A stretch of 29,824 nucleotides of DNA from CAYVSF01 sp046482855 (GTDB lineage: Bacteria > Bacteroidota > Bacteroidia > Bacteroidales > UBA12077), in NCBI GenBank assembly GCA_046482855.1, contig JAWOEH010000197.1, forward strand, positions 1-29,824. The letters are read 5' to 3'. Under the pieces are notes generated by a model. It was given only the letters and a program-made list of their open reading frames with translations. It did not search any database and was not told the DNA's origin. Positions within the stretch are counted from its first letter, which is position 1. Every line of letters begins with the position of its first letter. A program made the translations under genes and the position numbers. This document shows positions 1 to 8,301 of this stretch, one piece after another.

Positions 1-2
1 TA

Positions 3-647
3 AATAACGATCGAGAAAAACTGATTGATGCCATTATAAAACACCAGAACGAGCTTGTTGACGAAAGCCTCTTAACCATGCCCAATCTGGTAAATGAAAA
101 AACCGATGAGGGTGCCTCCATGCTGATGCATGCCCTCTATTATCGGAATATGCTGGCTGCTGAACTCATTGCCCGCCATGTGGAAGAATATTCGTTGCAC
201 GAGGCTGTGGCTTTGGGAATGGAGCAACGCGTCGAAGAGAATATTTCCAATGATCAGCATATTAATCAGTTTGCCCGCGATGGTTACACGCCGCTTGGCA
301 TGGCTTGTTTTTTTGCCCAATACGACATTGCCAAGCGATTGATTGAAGCAGGGGCCGATGTTAATCTTGCTGCGAACAACGAGTATAAGACAGCACCCAT
401 AAATACGGCGGCATCAACCAATCAAACACAGTTGGTTGAGTTGCTCATAGCCTCTGGTGCTCATGTAAATCATCGGCAGGCATCGGGTTTCACACCCTTG
501 CACGCTGCGGCTTTCCATGGCAATGAGGCCATGGTGCTGGCTTTGCTAAAGGCCGGAGCCGACACCATGAGCCGTAATCAGGCCGGGTTTACTCCTGCTG
601 ATATGGCCCGCGAACAGGGATACCAGGAGCTTGCCGATAAGTTGTAA
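3..647 (+). CDS. Ankyrin-repeat protein, 5' end missing
   Basis: The reading frame is open from base 3 with no stop, so the gene enters the window from the left and only its 3' part (about 214 codons) is present. An internal ATG lies at 78, but the 25 codons before it continue the same helical repeat pattern, so that ATG is probably not the start. Ankyrin units are visible as G-(Y/F)-TPL-xxA-xxFxxxxxxxxLIEAGADVN (residues about 68-96 from base 78), then a unit with LLIASGAHVN, then GFTPLHAAAFHGN with LLKAGAD, and a terminal GFTPADMA unit. Ankyrin repeats bind other proteins; no catalytic domain is seen in this part and the partner is unknown. The gene ends 7 bases before the convergent serine hydrolase gene with no clear terminator between them. 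Confidence 0.85.
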   Translation, partial: NNDREKLIDAIIKHQNELVDESLLTMPNLVNEKTDEGASMLMHALYYRNMLAAELIARHVEEYSLHEAVALGMEQRVEENISNDQHINQFARDGYTPLGMACFFAQYDIAKRLIEAGADVNLAANNEYKTAPINTAASTNQTQLVELLIASGAHVNHRQASGFTPLHAAAFHGNEAMVLALLKAGADTMSRNQAGFTPADMAREQGYQELADKL

Positions 648-654
648 GGGGCAC

Positions 655-2211
655 TTACTTTTTGCCAGCTTGCTTGATAAAGGTAAACTCGGTAAAGTCA
701 AAATCGGGGTTGGGAACATCTACGCTCAACCCTGAAATTTCGCCCTCTTTGTTCAGCGAAAACTGTACCCATCCCTCGGGTAAGGAGGGAACCTGTGCGA
801 ATTTTAGTGTAAAGGTGTCAAAATGCCAGTGTTCAAGCGGACTTTCGAATAGTTGGGTTTGCTGAAATTGCAGGTAGAGTTGTTCCTCTTTTATCGAAAC
901 CTCCACCTCTCCATACAATTTGCAATGGTAAGTACCTGTGTAGGCTTCCAGAGGCAATGAAGGGACTGTTCCGGGAATCCGTGACTCTTCGATGGCTTGT
1001 TTTTGTTCTGCTTGTCGTTTCTCGTAATTTTTTTGCAGATCGAGTCCCCGGGCGCTCCAGTCATTACTTCCTGTCTTCAGAAAGCGATCGAGTAATTCGT
1101 AGCTAAGCCACGAGGTGGCTCCATTGATGTTGTTGGTAAGGAGTACAAAACCCAGATTTTTCTCGGGGACCATCACTACTCTGGAAATCATACCATCCAG
1201 GCCGCCACTGTGCGTAACTACTTTGAAGCCGTGAAAATCGTGCAGGTTCCATCCCATGCCATAGGCCTTCCATTGGATAAAGGGAAAACGTTGTTGTGCA
1301 TGTGTGGAAATTGGCAAAGACGTAATCGGTTGCCACATTTGGTTACTTTGCGTTTGGGAAAATAGCTGTTGATCTTCCCACTTCCCATTGTTCAGTTGCA
1401 TACGTATCCAATTGGCCATGTCCGCAACCGAGCTGTTTATTCCACCTGCGGGAGCAATGTTGTCCCAGTTTACCCAGGAAATGGGAACATTTTTGCCATC
1501 TACTTGATTATGCGGTTGGGCTACGTTACTAAACTCAGGTAATTGTGTGATGCTGGTAGAGGTGCGTTCCATCTTCAGCGGGTCAATAAGATGGTGCTCC
1601 ACAAAATCTTCCCATGTAGTATCGGTTACCGCCTTTACTATTTGACCGGCAGCCAGGTACATGATGTTTGAATAGCCAAAACGTTCCCTGAAGCCATAAC
1701 GAGGTTCCAGGTGTTGTGCACGTTCCAGTATTTCGCGTCGCGAGTGTGCTGAAGCATACCAGATAAGATCGCCACTGAAGGTTTTCAATCCTGAACGGTG
1801 TGATAACAAATCGCGAATGGTAATATTTGCCGACACATAGGGGTCGTATAATTTGAACCAGGGAAGATACTTTTGTACGGGATCGTCCCATGAAATCTCT
1901 TTGCGATCCACTAATATGGCCAGAGCTGCCGAAGTAAAGGCTTTGGTGTTGCTGGCAATACCAAAGATTGTTTCGGCTGTAACTTTTTCGCCGGTTTCAA
2001 TATTGCCAACACCAAACCCTTGTTGGTAAATAACTTCATCGTCGGCAATAACAGCTACGGCCATTCCGGGGATTTGCCATTCTTTTCTGGCCTTTTCCAG
2101 GTATTCAGTTAATTCCTGAGTATTCGGGGAGGTTACATCCTGTGCCAACAAAGTGGATTGACATATAAAAGTTGACAGTGTGATTAATAGAAAAAGTGCA
2201 GTTGTTTTCAT
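655..2211 (-). CDS. Secreted serine hydrolase, beta-lactamase/PBP (class C-like) fold
   Basis: This 518-residue protein starts with a signal peptide (about residues 1-24, ending LLAQ), so it acts in the periplasm or envelope. The beta-lactamase-related domain carries all three active-site elements: S87-N-T-K90 (nucleophile and general base), Y180-S-N182, and the H334-S-G-G motif that replaces KTG. A small beta-rich C-terminal domain from about residue 412 (SLPLEAYTGTYHCKLYGEVE) matches the DUF3471-type appendage. Such proteins include D-aminopeptidases, DD-peptidases and esterases; the substrate cannot be told from sequence and resistance to beta-lactams should not be assumed. It lies 45 bases downstream of the NhaC-type gene on the same strand, so the two may be co-transcribed. 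Confidence 0.88.
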   Translation of the reverse strand: MKTTALFLLITLSTFICQSTLLAQDVTSPNTQELTEYLEKARKEWQIPGMAVAVIADDEVIYQQGFGVGNIETGEKVTAETIFGIASNTKAFTSAALAILVDRKEISWDDPVQKYLPWFKLYDPYVSANITIRDLLSHRSGLKTFSGDLIWYASAHSRREILERAQHLEPRYGFRERFGYSNIMYLAAGQIVKAVTDTTWEDFVEHHLIDPLKMERTSTSITQLPEFSNVAQPHNQVDGKNVPISWVNWDNIAPAGGINSSVADMANWIRMQLNNGKWEDQQLFSQTQSNQMWQPITSLPISTHAQQRFPFIQWKAYGMGWNLHDFHGFKVVTHSGGLDGMISRVVMVPEKNLGFVLLTNNINGATSWLSYELLDRFLKTGSNDWSARGLDLQKNYEKRQAEQKQAIEESRIPGTVPSLPLEAYTGTYHCKLYGEVEVSIKEEQLYLQFQQTQLFESPLEHWHFDTFTLKFAQVPSLPEGWVQFSLNKEGEISGLSVDVPNPDFDFTEFTFIKQAGKK

Positions 2212-2256
2212 AGGTTATTCGTTAAATAGTACTGGAAGATATTTATGTATTACTCG

Positions 2257-4224
2257 TTATTGCCAAGAAGTTTGTTTGCCAAAGAAATAAACTATAAGAA
2301 ATAGCACCAAGAAGCCCGCCGGGAAAAGAATAAAGGAGCTAACACCAAGCGCCGATGGGAGGGTTCCGATAAAAATAGAAACGCCCCCAACTGTCAGGGC
2401 ATAAGGGAGCTGCGTACGCACGTGCTCGATGTGGTTACAGGAGCTAGCCAAAGAGCTTAGGATAGTGGTGTCGGAAATGGGCGAGCAGTGATCCCCCAGC
2501 ACCGAACCTGCCAATACCGATGAAACTACATTATAGAATATTTGCAGACTTTCGGCATGATTGAATCCATCATTCTGAGCAATAAGCCATGATGCGGGGA
2601 GTATAAGAGGGTAGAGGATGGCCATAGTGCCCCATGAACTGCCCGTGGAAAAGGCTACCAGCGCCCCGAGTATAAAAGTGAAAGCAGGAACAAACATTGG
2701 CCCCATGTTTACAGCTACCAGACTTTGAGAAATGAAATCGGCTGTGTGCAGATGTTTGGTTACCAAGGCTATTGACCAGGCCAGTACCAGTATAATGATA
2801 GCGGTAAGCATGGTGCGAAATCCGTTGATGAGGCTGTCGATGGTATGTTTAAGGTTGAGTAGCCGTTGTGATAACGTTAGTAATATGGCTGTGAGCACAC
2901 TGCCAATGGAGGACCAGAGTAGGGCTTTGTAGGAGTCGCTGGCACCAATTATCATGGAAAGTTTCGTGGGGAACGACAGCTGCGTGTCGTGCCATACCTC
3001 AGCCGACCAACCTGTATAAATTAAGCCGGCAAGGGTGCCAAAAATTACGACAAACACCGGAATGGCTGCATTATACCAACGGGGAGTGATGTGTTCCGGA
3101 ACCGAAAGTTCGTTTAATTGGTTGGAGAATGTATTGTCCGTATCCTCTTCGGTGTCCTCAACGCCCATTTTGCGAGCCTGTAATTCGGCTTTGTACATGG
3201 GGCCAAAGTCAGAGCCACGCCAGATAAGCAATAGAATAAAAACAAGGGCAAAAATGGGATAAAAAGAGTATTGAAGGGAGTGAATAAAGATGCTATAGGG
3301 ACTTTCGTCGAGCCCAATGGTGGCTATACCGTCTTGTATGTAGCTTAACTCAGCGCCAATCCAGGTGGTAACAAAGGCGATAGCGGCAATTGGAGCTGCG
3401 GTTGAGTCCACGATATAAGCGAGTTTTTGTCGCGATATTTTTAGTCTATCGGTAACCGGACGCATGGTATTGCCAACAACTAGTGTATTGGCATAATCGT
3501 CGAAAAAAATGGCCACCCCCAACAGCCAGGTGACAAACTGTCCTGAACGCGGGCTGGAGGCGTAGCGCGAGAGAATGTTTACAATGCCCTTCATGCCTCC
3601 GTTGCGGGTAATGATGTTTACCATACCCCCTATAAGCATGGAAAATATGATGATGGACATATGCCCCGGCTTTGTAAGAGAATCCAATATGTAGGTATCA
3701 ACAATCTCGAATATTCCTTTGAAAATCGCAACAACAATCGATTCGTCCTGATACATGTACATTACAGTAGTTCCCACCAGTATGCCAATGAACAGAGCCG
3801 AAAATACTTCTTTAAACAGCAAGGCAAACAGAATGGCAATAAGGGGAGGGATAATGGAGAACCACAAGGGTATGGGCTTTACATTTCGCTGGTATTGGTA
3901 TGATCCTATTGATAAATTGAACGATTCTTTTTGTTGGAAGGTGTAGTGCAAGGCTGCTTTGCCTTTATCAATTTTCGCCGATACGGGTTTGCCAGCCACA
4001 TAAAAGGTAACTCTGTAGCCTTCGTAAGCTTTTCGAAATTCCGGGGAGGTAAAGTGTAGTGTAATGGGAGTTTTAACTCCCTTCATAATCACCATCGGCA
4101 TATCAACTTCCACATCTTCCTCTGTCAGATGTGTTAATAGGCTATCGCTGGGCAATTGCGCGGTAAGCGAAGCGGGAACGAAGAATAACAGGAACGCGAA
4201 CAGACAATAGAATGGGGTTCTCAT
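2257..4224 (-). CDS. NhaC-family Na+/H+ antiporter with secreted N-terminal domain
   Basis: This 655-residue carrier of the inner membrane probably exchanges sodium (or a Na+/organic-acid couple) for protons. The family signatures are clear: FFDDYANTLVVG (about 240-251), DSTAAPIAAIAFVTTWIGAE (273-292), STGSSWGTMAILYPL (526-540) and GDHCSPISDTT (577-587), with many hydrophobic segments from residue 119 on. Unlike ordinary NhaC proteins it begins with a signal-like segment (residues 1-22) and about 90 polar residues rich in predicted beta strands before the first transporter helix, so an extra periplasmic domain is likely. Soluble loops occur at about 340-382. The counter-substrate (malate, lactate, arginine or none) cannot be assigned. 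The serine hydrolase gene follows 45 bases downstream. Confidence 0.87.
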   Translation of the reverse strand: MRTPFYCLFAFLLFFVPASLTAQLPSDSLLTHLTEEDVEVDMPMVIMKGVKTPITLHFTSPEFRKAYEGYRVTFYVAGKPVSAKIDKGKAALHYTFQQKESFNLSIGSYQYQRNVKPIPLWFSIIPPLIAILFALLFKEVFSALFIGILVGTTVMYMYQDESIVVAIFKGIFEIVDTYILDSLTKPGHMSIIIFSMLIGGMVNIITRNGGMKGIVNILSRYASSPRSGQFVTWLLGVAIFFDDYANTLVVGNTMRPVTDRLKISRQKLAYIVDSTAAPIAAIAFVTTWIGAELSYIQDGIATIGLDESPYSIFIHSLQYSFYPIFALVFILLLIWRGSDFGPMYKAELQARKMGVEDTEEDTDNTFSNQLNELSVPEHITPRWYNAAIPVFVVIFGTLAGLIYTGWSAEVWHDTQLSFPTKLSMIIGASDSYKALLWSSIGSVLTAILLTLSQRLLNLKHTIDSLINGFRTMLTAIIILVLAWSIALVTKHLHTADFISQSLVAVNMGPMFVPAFTFILGALVAFSTGSSWGTMAILYPLILPASWLIAQNDGFNHAESLQIFYNVVSSVLAGSVLGDHCSPISDTTILSSLASSCNHIEHVRTQLPYALTVGGVSIFIGTLPSALGVSSFILFPAGFLVLFLIVYFFGKQTSWQ

Positions 4225-4475
4225 TGGTATTGATTTGGTTCCCTTAAAAATAGATATTGTTTTAGATTAATCAAATCCTGGGCATTTAAAATTCAGATGT
4301 GGCTTCTTGGTGGTTTTAGAATCACTACGGTGCGGCAGAATGGAATTCTATGCGTTTCGATTGTTTTCCTTATTATTACAATAATGAAATTCTGTGGGAT
4401 GTGTGTAGGGAAACGGGCCCCCTTTGGGTACCAGCTCCCCCAATAGCCCCCGCGTCATACAACTTTGTTATACCG

Positions 4476-4506
4476 GTCATCCTTGCGAATGTAGTAAAGG
4501 AATAGA
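4476..4506. repeat. Possible decayed fragment of a dispersed intergenic repeat
   Basis: The bases contain GGTCATCCTTGCGAATGTAG followed by TAAAGGAATAG. The string resembles short intergenic repeats found in many genomes (GTCATCCT…GCGAA…GAAGGAT type), with TCCTT and AAGGA able to pair. There is only one copy in this window and no partner arm, so the call rests on resemblance alone. Confidence 0.25.
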
Positions 4507-4559
4507 ATACTTACCCGGAGGTCATTGATTTAAATTAACATAATAATTAGGAGTGTGAT

Positions 4560-4590
4560 TTTGGATTTTCATAAAAAAGATCTATTTTGC
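4560..4590 (+). promoter_or_regulatory. Candidate Bacteroidota-type promoter for yqgE
   Basis: A TTTG at 4560-4563 is followed after 19 bases by TATTTTG (4583-4589). Bacteroidota promoters have TTTG near -33 and TAnnTTTG near -7 with about 19 bases between; here the -7 box is one base short. Transcription would begin about 20 bases before the yqgE ATG. Confidence 0.4.
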
Positions 4591-4616
4591 TTACTAGGCA
4601 AATTAGCGTTTAATCC

Positions 4617-5210
4617 ATGGGTATGTATCTTGACTTTGATTTTTTAGATGTAGCCTATAAAAATTTGGCTCCAGAGCAGGGGCGTGTGCTTGTTTCGGAG
4701 CCCACCCTGCGCGACACCTATTTTAAACGCTCTGTGGTACTGCTTACTGAGCATACCGAGAACGGCACCGTAGGGTTTGTGTTGAATAAGCCCATGGAAG
4801 TGCCTATATACGAAGTGTTTGACGACTTTCCGGAGTTCGATGCGAGTGTGTATGTCGGGGGGCCGGTGGCGAAAGATACTGTACATTTCTTGCACACTCT
4901 TGGTGATCTATTGCCCAACTCCATGCATATTCTTGGGAATATCTATTGGGGAGGCGATTTTGATCAACTGAAACAGCTGATTCGCGAAGGATTAGTGACT
5001 CCCGGACAAGTTCGGTTCTTCTTGGGCTACTCAGGGTGGGCACCGGGACAGCTCGAAAGAGAATTAAAGGAGAAAGCCTGGGTGGTGACCAAAATGGATG
5101 CTCACCGCATTTTATCTGCTACTGCTCATATTTGGGAAGAGATGGTTACTGAATTGGGCGACTCATTTCAGGTGTGGGCAAATTTTCCCGAGAATCCTGC
5201 TATGAATTAA
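4617..5210 (+). CDS. YqgE/AlgH family protein (UPF0301)
   Basis: The 197-residue product has the typical length and motifs of the YqgE/AlgH family: GRVLVSEPTLRDTYFKRSVV near residues 22-41, LLTEHTENGTVGFVLNKP just after, GGPV about residue 81, and a C-terminal GYSGWAPGQLERE. The molecular function of the family is not established; the link to alginate regulation comes from Pseudomonas and need not apply here. It is soluble, without signal peptide or membrane segment. ATG at 4617 is used; an in-frame ATG two codons on (4623) is an equal alternative. The gene stands alone on the plus strand and ends 6 bases before the convergent class IV aminotransferase gene. Confidence 0.92.
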   Translation: MGMYLDFDFLDVAYKNLAPEQGRVLVSEPTLRDTYFKRSVVLLTEHTENGTVGFVLNKPMEVPIYEVFDDFPEFDASVYVGGPVAKDTVHFLHTLGDLLPNSMHILGNIYWGGDFDQLKQLIREGLVTPGQVRFFLGYSGWAPGQLERELKEKAWVVTKMDAHRILSATAHIWEEMVTELGDSFQVWANFPENPAMN

Positions 5211-5216
5211 TCAGTA

Positions 5217-6071
5217 CTATAGGTATTCAAATGCCATGTAGTTGAGCTCGCGCGTTAGCGTTCGGGCTTTCAGGTTGTAAAATCGGCCACTGCGAAATTT
5301 TTTGATCCACCTAATTCCTGTTACGCTGTTTGAAAGCCATATCTCTTCAGCCCCTTTGATGAATTCTGGAGATAAGGGTTGTGTCGTGTCGACAGGCAAA
5401 CCCATGGAGGCCAGTACTTTAAAAAGTTGCTTCCGCATGATGCCGGCAACACATCCCGATTCCAGTGAGGGCGTAAAAACTTTGTCATCTTTATACACAA
5501 AGATATTGGAGCTGGTAGCTTCTACGATATCTCCCTGACTGTTTACCAGGAATACATCATCAAGGGCGTGCTGACGCGCATAAATGCCGGCCAGGGTGTA
5601 AAGACTGGCATTTGTCGATTTAAACCGCCCCAGTGGCCAATTGGGTTTGGCGACTTGTTCAAAAAGATCAACATCAAGACCCTTGTCATTTAACTGGTAC
5701 TTTGCCGAAGGTAAAGGTTCTGTGTCGATAAGTAGTGCACAGGTATTTTCTGCAGGGGTATATTTACCTTCGCCCAACCGGAAAAAAGTAAGCCGGACAC
5801 GAGCTCCTACAAATAGCTTGTTTCTTACCAATAACCCGGTAATGGCGTTGTTTAACTTGCTGAGTCCATAACTATCGGGCAAGTGTAGCTTCAAGAAATC
5901 CAATGCATATCGAATACGGGTGAGATGATCCTGGAGGAATTGGGGCTCGGTACCATTGGCATGAAGTGTCTCAAAGAAGCCATCGCCATATAGAAATGCA
6001 CGGTTGTTGTAAGGCAACTCGAAGCGTTCCTTTTTTATGTACCGGCTATTATAAAACAGGTAGTCATTCAT
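5217..6071 (-). CDS. Class IV PLP aminotransferase (BCAT / aminodeoxychorismate lyase fold)
   Basis: The 284-residue protein belongs to fold-type IV pyridoxal-phosphate enzymes. It shows the N-terminal FLYGDGFFETL motif (27-36), the probable PLP lysine K151 in GRFKSTNASLY, the E184-A-T-SSNIFV cofactor-binding stretch (184-192), and the SGCVAGIMR loop (205-213). The group includes branched-chain aminotransferases, D-amino-acid aminotransferases and 4-amino-4-deoxychorismate lyase (PabC). The short length and lack of BCAT-specific features leave PabC-like lyase as the better guess, but this is inference. It is the last gene of a minus-strand run, 11 bases after the HAD phosphatase gene. Confidence 0.85.
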   Translation of the reverse strand: MNDYLFYNSRYIKKERFELPYNNRAFLYGDGFFETLHANGTEPQFLQDHLTRIRYALDFLKLHLPDSYGLSKLNNAITGLLVRNKLFVGARVRLTFFRLGEGKYTPAENTCALLIDTEPLPSAKYQLNDKGLDVDLFEQVAKPNWPLGRFKSTNASLYTLAGIYARQHALDDVFLVNSQGDIVEATSSNIFVYKDDKVFTPSLESGCVAGIMRKQLFKVLASMGLPVDTTQPLSPEFIKGAEEIWLSNSVTGIRWIKKFRSGRFYNLKARTLTRELNYMAFEYL

Positions 6072-6082
6072 CCTATAGCCTT

Positions 6083-6574
6083 TTAATATCCCGGGATTAT
6101 CTGACTAAAGTAATCATTTAAGTTGTCATTGGAATTAATTTTAATGCCTTTAATACGAGCTCGCTCGGCGGCCTCAACATCGCGATCCCTGTCGCCTACA
6201 AAGAATGAAGCCACAGGGTTTACCTGAAAACGTGCAAGGGCCTTCTCAATCAGAAGTGGCTTAGGTTTTCGGCACAGGCAGTTTTCGCTGTCGGAATGAT
6301 GGGGACAGTAATAGACTTCCTGCACCGCGATGCCATGTTTTTTAAATTCTTTCAACATGTAATCATGCACACGATCTACATCTTCGTGGGTATAGCGTTT
6401 TTTTGCAATGCCCCCCTGATTGGTTATAACAATGAGCATGTAGCCCTTGTCCTGTGCTCGTTTTAGTGCCTCAAATACTCCGGGGTTAAAATGAAATTGG
6501 TCGATGCGGTAAGTATAGTCTCCGCGTTCCTGGTTGATAACCCCATCCCGGTCAAGAAAAATTGCTTTTCTCAC
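6083..6574 (-). CDS. HAD-IIIA phosphatase, GmhB / histidinol-phosphatase type
   Basis: This 163-residue cytoplasmic protein carries the full HAD set: D8-R-D10-G-V (nucleophile Asp8 and acid/base Asp10), T51 in ITNQGG, K104 in CRKPKP, and the metal-binding GDRDRD (127-132). A zinc loop C90-x-H92 … C99-x-C101 is characteristic of GmhB and of the HisB phosphatase domain. GmhB removes the 7-phosphate from D-glycero-manno-heptose 1,7-bisphosphate on the way to ADP- or GDP-heptose for surface glycans. No histidine or heptose genes are nearby, so the substrate is inferred from family and length only. The start codon is GTG at 6574; no ATG lies close by in frame. Confidence 0.82.
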   Translation of the reverse strand: MRKAIFLDRDGVINQERGDYTYRIDQFHFNPGVFEALKRAQDKGYMLIVITNQGGIAKKRYTHEDVDRVHDYMLKEFKKHGIAVQEVYYCPHHSDSENCLCRKPKPLLIEKALARFQVNPVASFFVGDRDRDVEAAERARIKGIKINSNDNLNDYFSQIIPGY

Positions 6575-6649
6575 GTCACTTTGTTTTGATTCGAAATAAG
6601 GAGGACAAAAGTAATGAAACTACGCTCTTATGGAAATCTTTTTAGGGAA

Positions 6650-7270
6650 TCATCCCGGAAAAAGTTGTTCTATAAAGGTAGTAATCAGGTCAAACTCTAA
6701 TAGAACCGGGAAGATCAAGCCATAAACAGCACCATAAAAGTGCGCGTCATGATTAATATTGTCGTGTCCCTGTTTTCGAGTCATATAGTGCGAGTAGCCC
6801 AGATAAAGCAGGCCAAAGACGATTCCGGGAATTGGCAGTATGGCCCAGAAGTAGAGTTTACTCCAGGGTTGAAAGAAAATGTGGGTAAATACAACGGCTG
6901 CTACGGCTCCGGAGGCACCTACCGAACGATATTGGCGATTGTCTTTATGCTTGAGTAAACTGCTAAGCGATGCAACAACCAACCCTGAAAGATACAACAA
7001 CACAAATACAATCTTTCCGTTTCCAATAATTCCGTATCCTTCCAGTTGAAGAAAAATATTTTCTACACTGCGTCCAAAGGAGAACAATACCAGCATGTTT
7101 ATGATCAAGTGAACCCAGTCGGCATGTACAAAACCATGAGTAATCATCCGATACCACTGATGCTGATGGAACGTCCTGTATGGGCTGAGCAGGAGCTTGT
7201 CAAATACATCGTGGCGCTGAAAGGCTCCATAGGAGATAAGCGCTGTGATTAGTACAATAAGGAGGGTCAT
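6650..7270 (-). CDS. Rhomboid-family intramembrane serine protease
   Basis: A 206-residue polytopic inner-membrane protein with about six hydrophobic helices. The rhomboid catalytic dyad is present: Ser120 in VGASGAV (117-123) and His177 in HDAHFYGAVYG (174-184). The preceding HGFVHADWVHLIINM (45-59) supplies the conserved His and Asn of helix 2 and its loop. Rhomboids cleave transmembrane helices of other proteins; substrates here are unknown. The ATG lies 2 bases after the holA stop, which implies translational coupling. The extra AHF…G spacing fits the small bacterial GlpG-like core without a cytoplasmic N-terminal domain. Confidence 0.9.
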   Translation of the reverse strand: MTLLIVLITALISYGAFQRHDVFDKLLLSPYRTFHQHQWYRMITHGFVHADWVHLIINMLVLFSFGRSVENIFLQLEGYGIIGNGKIVFVLLYLSGLVVASLSSLLKHKDNRQYRSVGASGAVAAVVFTHIFFQPWSKLYFWAILPIPGIVFGLLYLGYSHYMTRKQGHDNINHDAHFYGAVYGLIFPVLLEFDLITTFIEQLFPG

Positions 7271-7272
7271 GA

Positions 7273-8292
7273 TTAATGAAGAATTTTAAAGATTAGTTCT
7301 TTTAGTAACTCGCCATCGGAGGTACTTACATTATTTTTGCCTTTTGAGCGGAGATCATATTCACGCAACCAATGGATAATTTGCACCGCCTTTTTGGGCG
7401 TGTAGTTGCGCGCTGCAAGCATGTAGTTTTTTATTAGTCCCGGGTGAATTTTTAGTTCTCCTGCCAGTGCACCCGAGTTGTTTTTATTTTGCGAAAAATG
7501 AATGGCCACCACTTTGCTAAAAAACATGTAGAGTAAAGCCAGGGTCATGGTAAGGGGGTTGTCTTTTGGGTTTTGCGCAAAATAGGTGATGATCCGGTTG
7601 GCTTTTACCACCTCTTTTGCAGCCAGCGCATTTGTTAACTCGAAGTTGTTATAATCTTTGCTTATGCCAATGTTCTCTTCTATATGTTTGGGGTTGATAT
7701 CCTTTACATCGGCGGGCAGGCTGATGAGGAGTTTGTCCAACTCATTGGCAATTTTGTTTAAATCATTCCCCAGAAACTCTACCAGCATCATTGCTGCGGG
7801 TGGCTGAATGGTGCGCTTCTTGCTCTTCAGAAATGTGGTAATCCAGCCGGGAAGCTCATTGTCGTAAAGCTTTTTGGTAACATAGTAAAGGGAGTTTTTG
7901 CTCTCCTTTAAGAGTTTGAACACTTTCTTTCTGTTATCAACTTTCTTGTATTTGTAGTTAATCACCAGTATTGTTGATCTAAGCGGCGCATTAATATAGT
8001 GCACCAGATCTTCGAATTTTTTCAGGTGCTGAGCTTCTTTAACGATAACAACCTGATAGTCTGACATCATGGGAAAACGCTTGGCGGCTCCAATAACGGC
8101 TCCTGCATCGGCGTCTTTTCCGTAAATTACTGTTTGGTTAAAGGTTTTTTCTTCCTCGGTTAAAACATGTTCCTGAATGTATTTTGTGATGCGATCGACA
8201 TAAAAGGTCTCCTCTCCCCCTAAAAAATAGATGGGATGATACTCTTTTTTCTTTATTGCATGAATGATTTCGTTGGGATTCTTTACTTCCAT
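7273..8292 (-). CDS. holA: DNA polymerase III subunit delta
   Basis: The 339-residue protein matches the clamp-loader delta subunit in length and layout: N-terminal PIYFLGGEETFYVDRI (about 19-34), the VIVKEAQHLKKFEDL strand-helix (81-95), the FLGNDLNKIANELDKLL helix (168-184), and a C-terminal helical collar domain. Delta opens the beta clamp and binds it through its N-terminal domain, in complex with gamma/tau and delta-prime. The gene sits between the AMP nucleosidase gene (9-base gap) and the rhomboid gene (2-base gap) on the same strand. The nine bases just before its ATG read CACCTCCTT in the mRNA, identical to the 3' end of 16S rRNA and thus not a Shine-Dalgarno. Confidence 0.9.
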   Translation of the reverse strand: MEVKNPNEIIHAIKKKEYHPIYFLGGEETFYVDRITKYIQEHVLTEEEKTFNQTVIYGKDADAGAVIGAAKRFPMMSDYQVVIVKEAQHLKKFEDLVHYINAPLRSTILVINYKYKKVDNRKKVFKLLKESKNSLYYVTKKLYDNELPGWITTFLKSKKRTIQPPAAMMLVEFLGNDLNKIANELDKLLISLPADVKDINPKHIEENIGISKDYNNFELTNALAAKEVVKANRIITYFAQNPKDNPLTMTLALLYMFFSKVVAIHFSQNKNNSGALAGELKIHPGLIKNYMLAARNYTPKKAVQIIHWLREYDLRSKGKNNVSTSDGELLKELIFKILH

Positions 8293-8301
8293 AAGGAGGT
8301 G

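Larger units (their letters stand above)
4225..4616. other. Gene-free intergenic region between divergent genes
   Basis: These 392 bases separate the divergent NhaC-type and yqgE genes and hold no credible reading frame. The base composition is mosaic: AT-rich flanks with a C/G-rich patch at about 4411-4456. A small inverted repeat AGAAT-GGA-ATTCT lies at about 4338-4350. The segment at about 4476-4506 resembles one arm of a dispersed repeat of the GTCATCCTTGCGAATG kind, with TCCTT/AAGGA as a weak stem. The right end carries a candidate yqgE promoter. Nothing else is recognised. Confidence 0.5.

Noticed and set aside
655..2211. Beta-lactam resistance gene
   Set aside because: The fold and SxxK/YxN are shared by many peptidases and esterases; the HSGG motif and C-terminal appendage fit those better than a true class C beta-lactamase.
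4411..4456. GGGCCC and GGTACC sites close together, resembling a cloning-vector polylinker
   Set aside because: Order and spacing differ from common vector polylinkers and the flanks read as ordinary genomic sequence.
6614..6700. 28-codon plus-strand frame with AAGGAGG nine bases before its ATG
   Set aside because: It runs antisense into the rhomboid 3' end, encodes no recognisable peptide, and the AAGGAGG is one of three ATAAGGAGG copies at minus-strand gene junctions.
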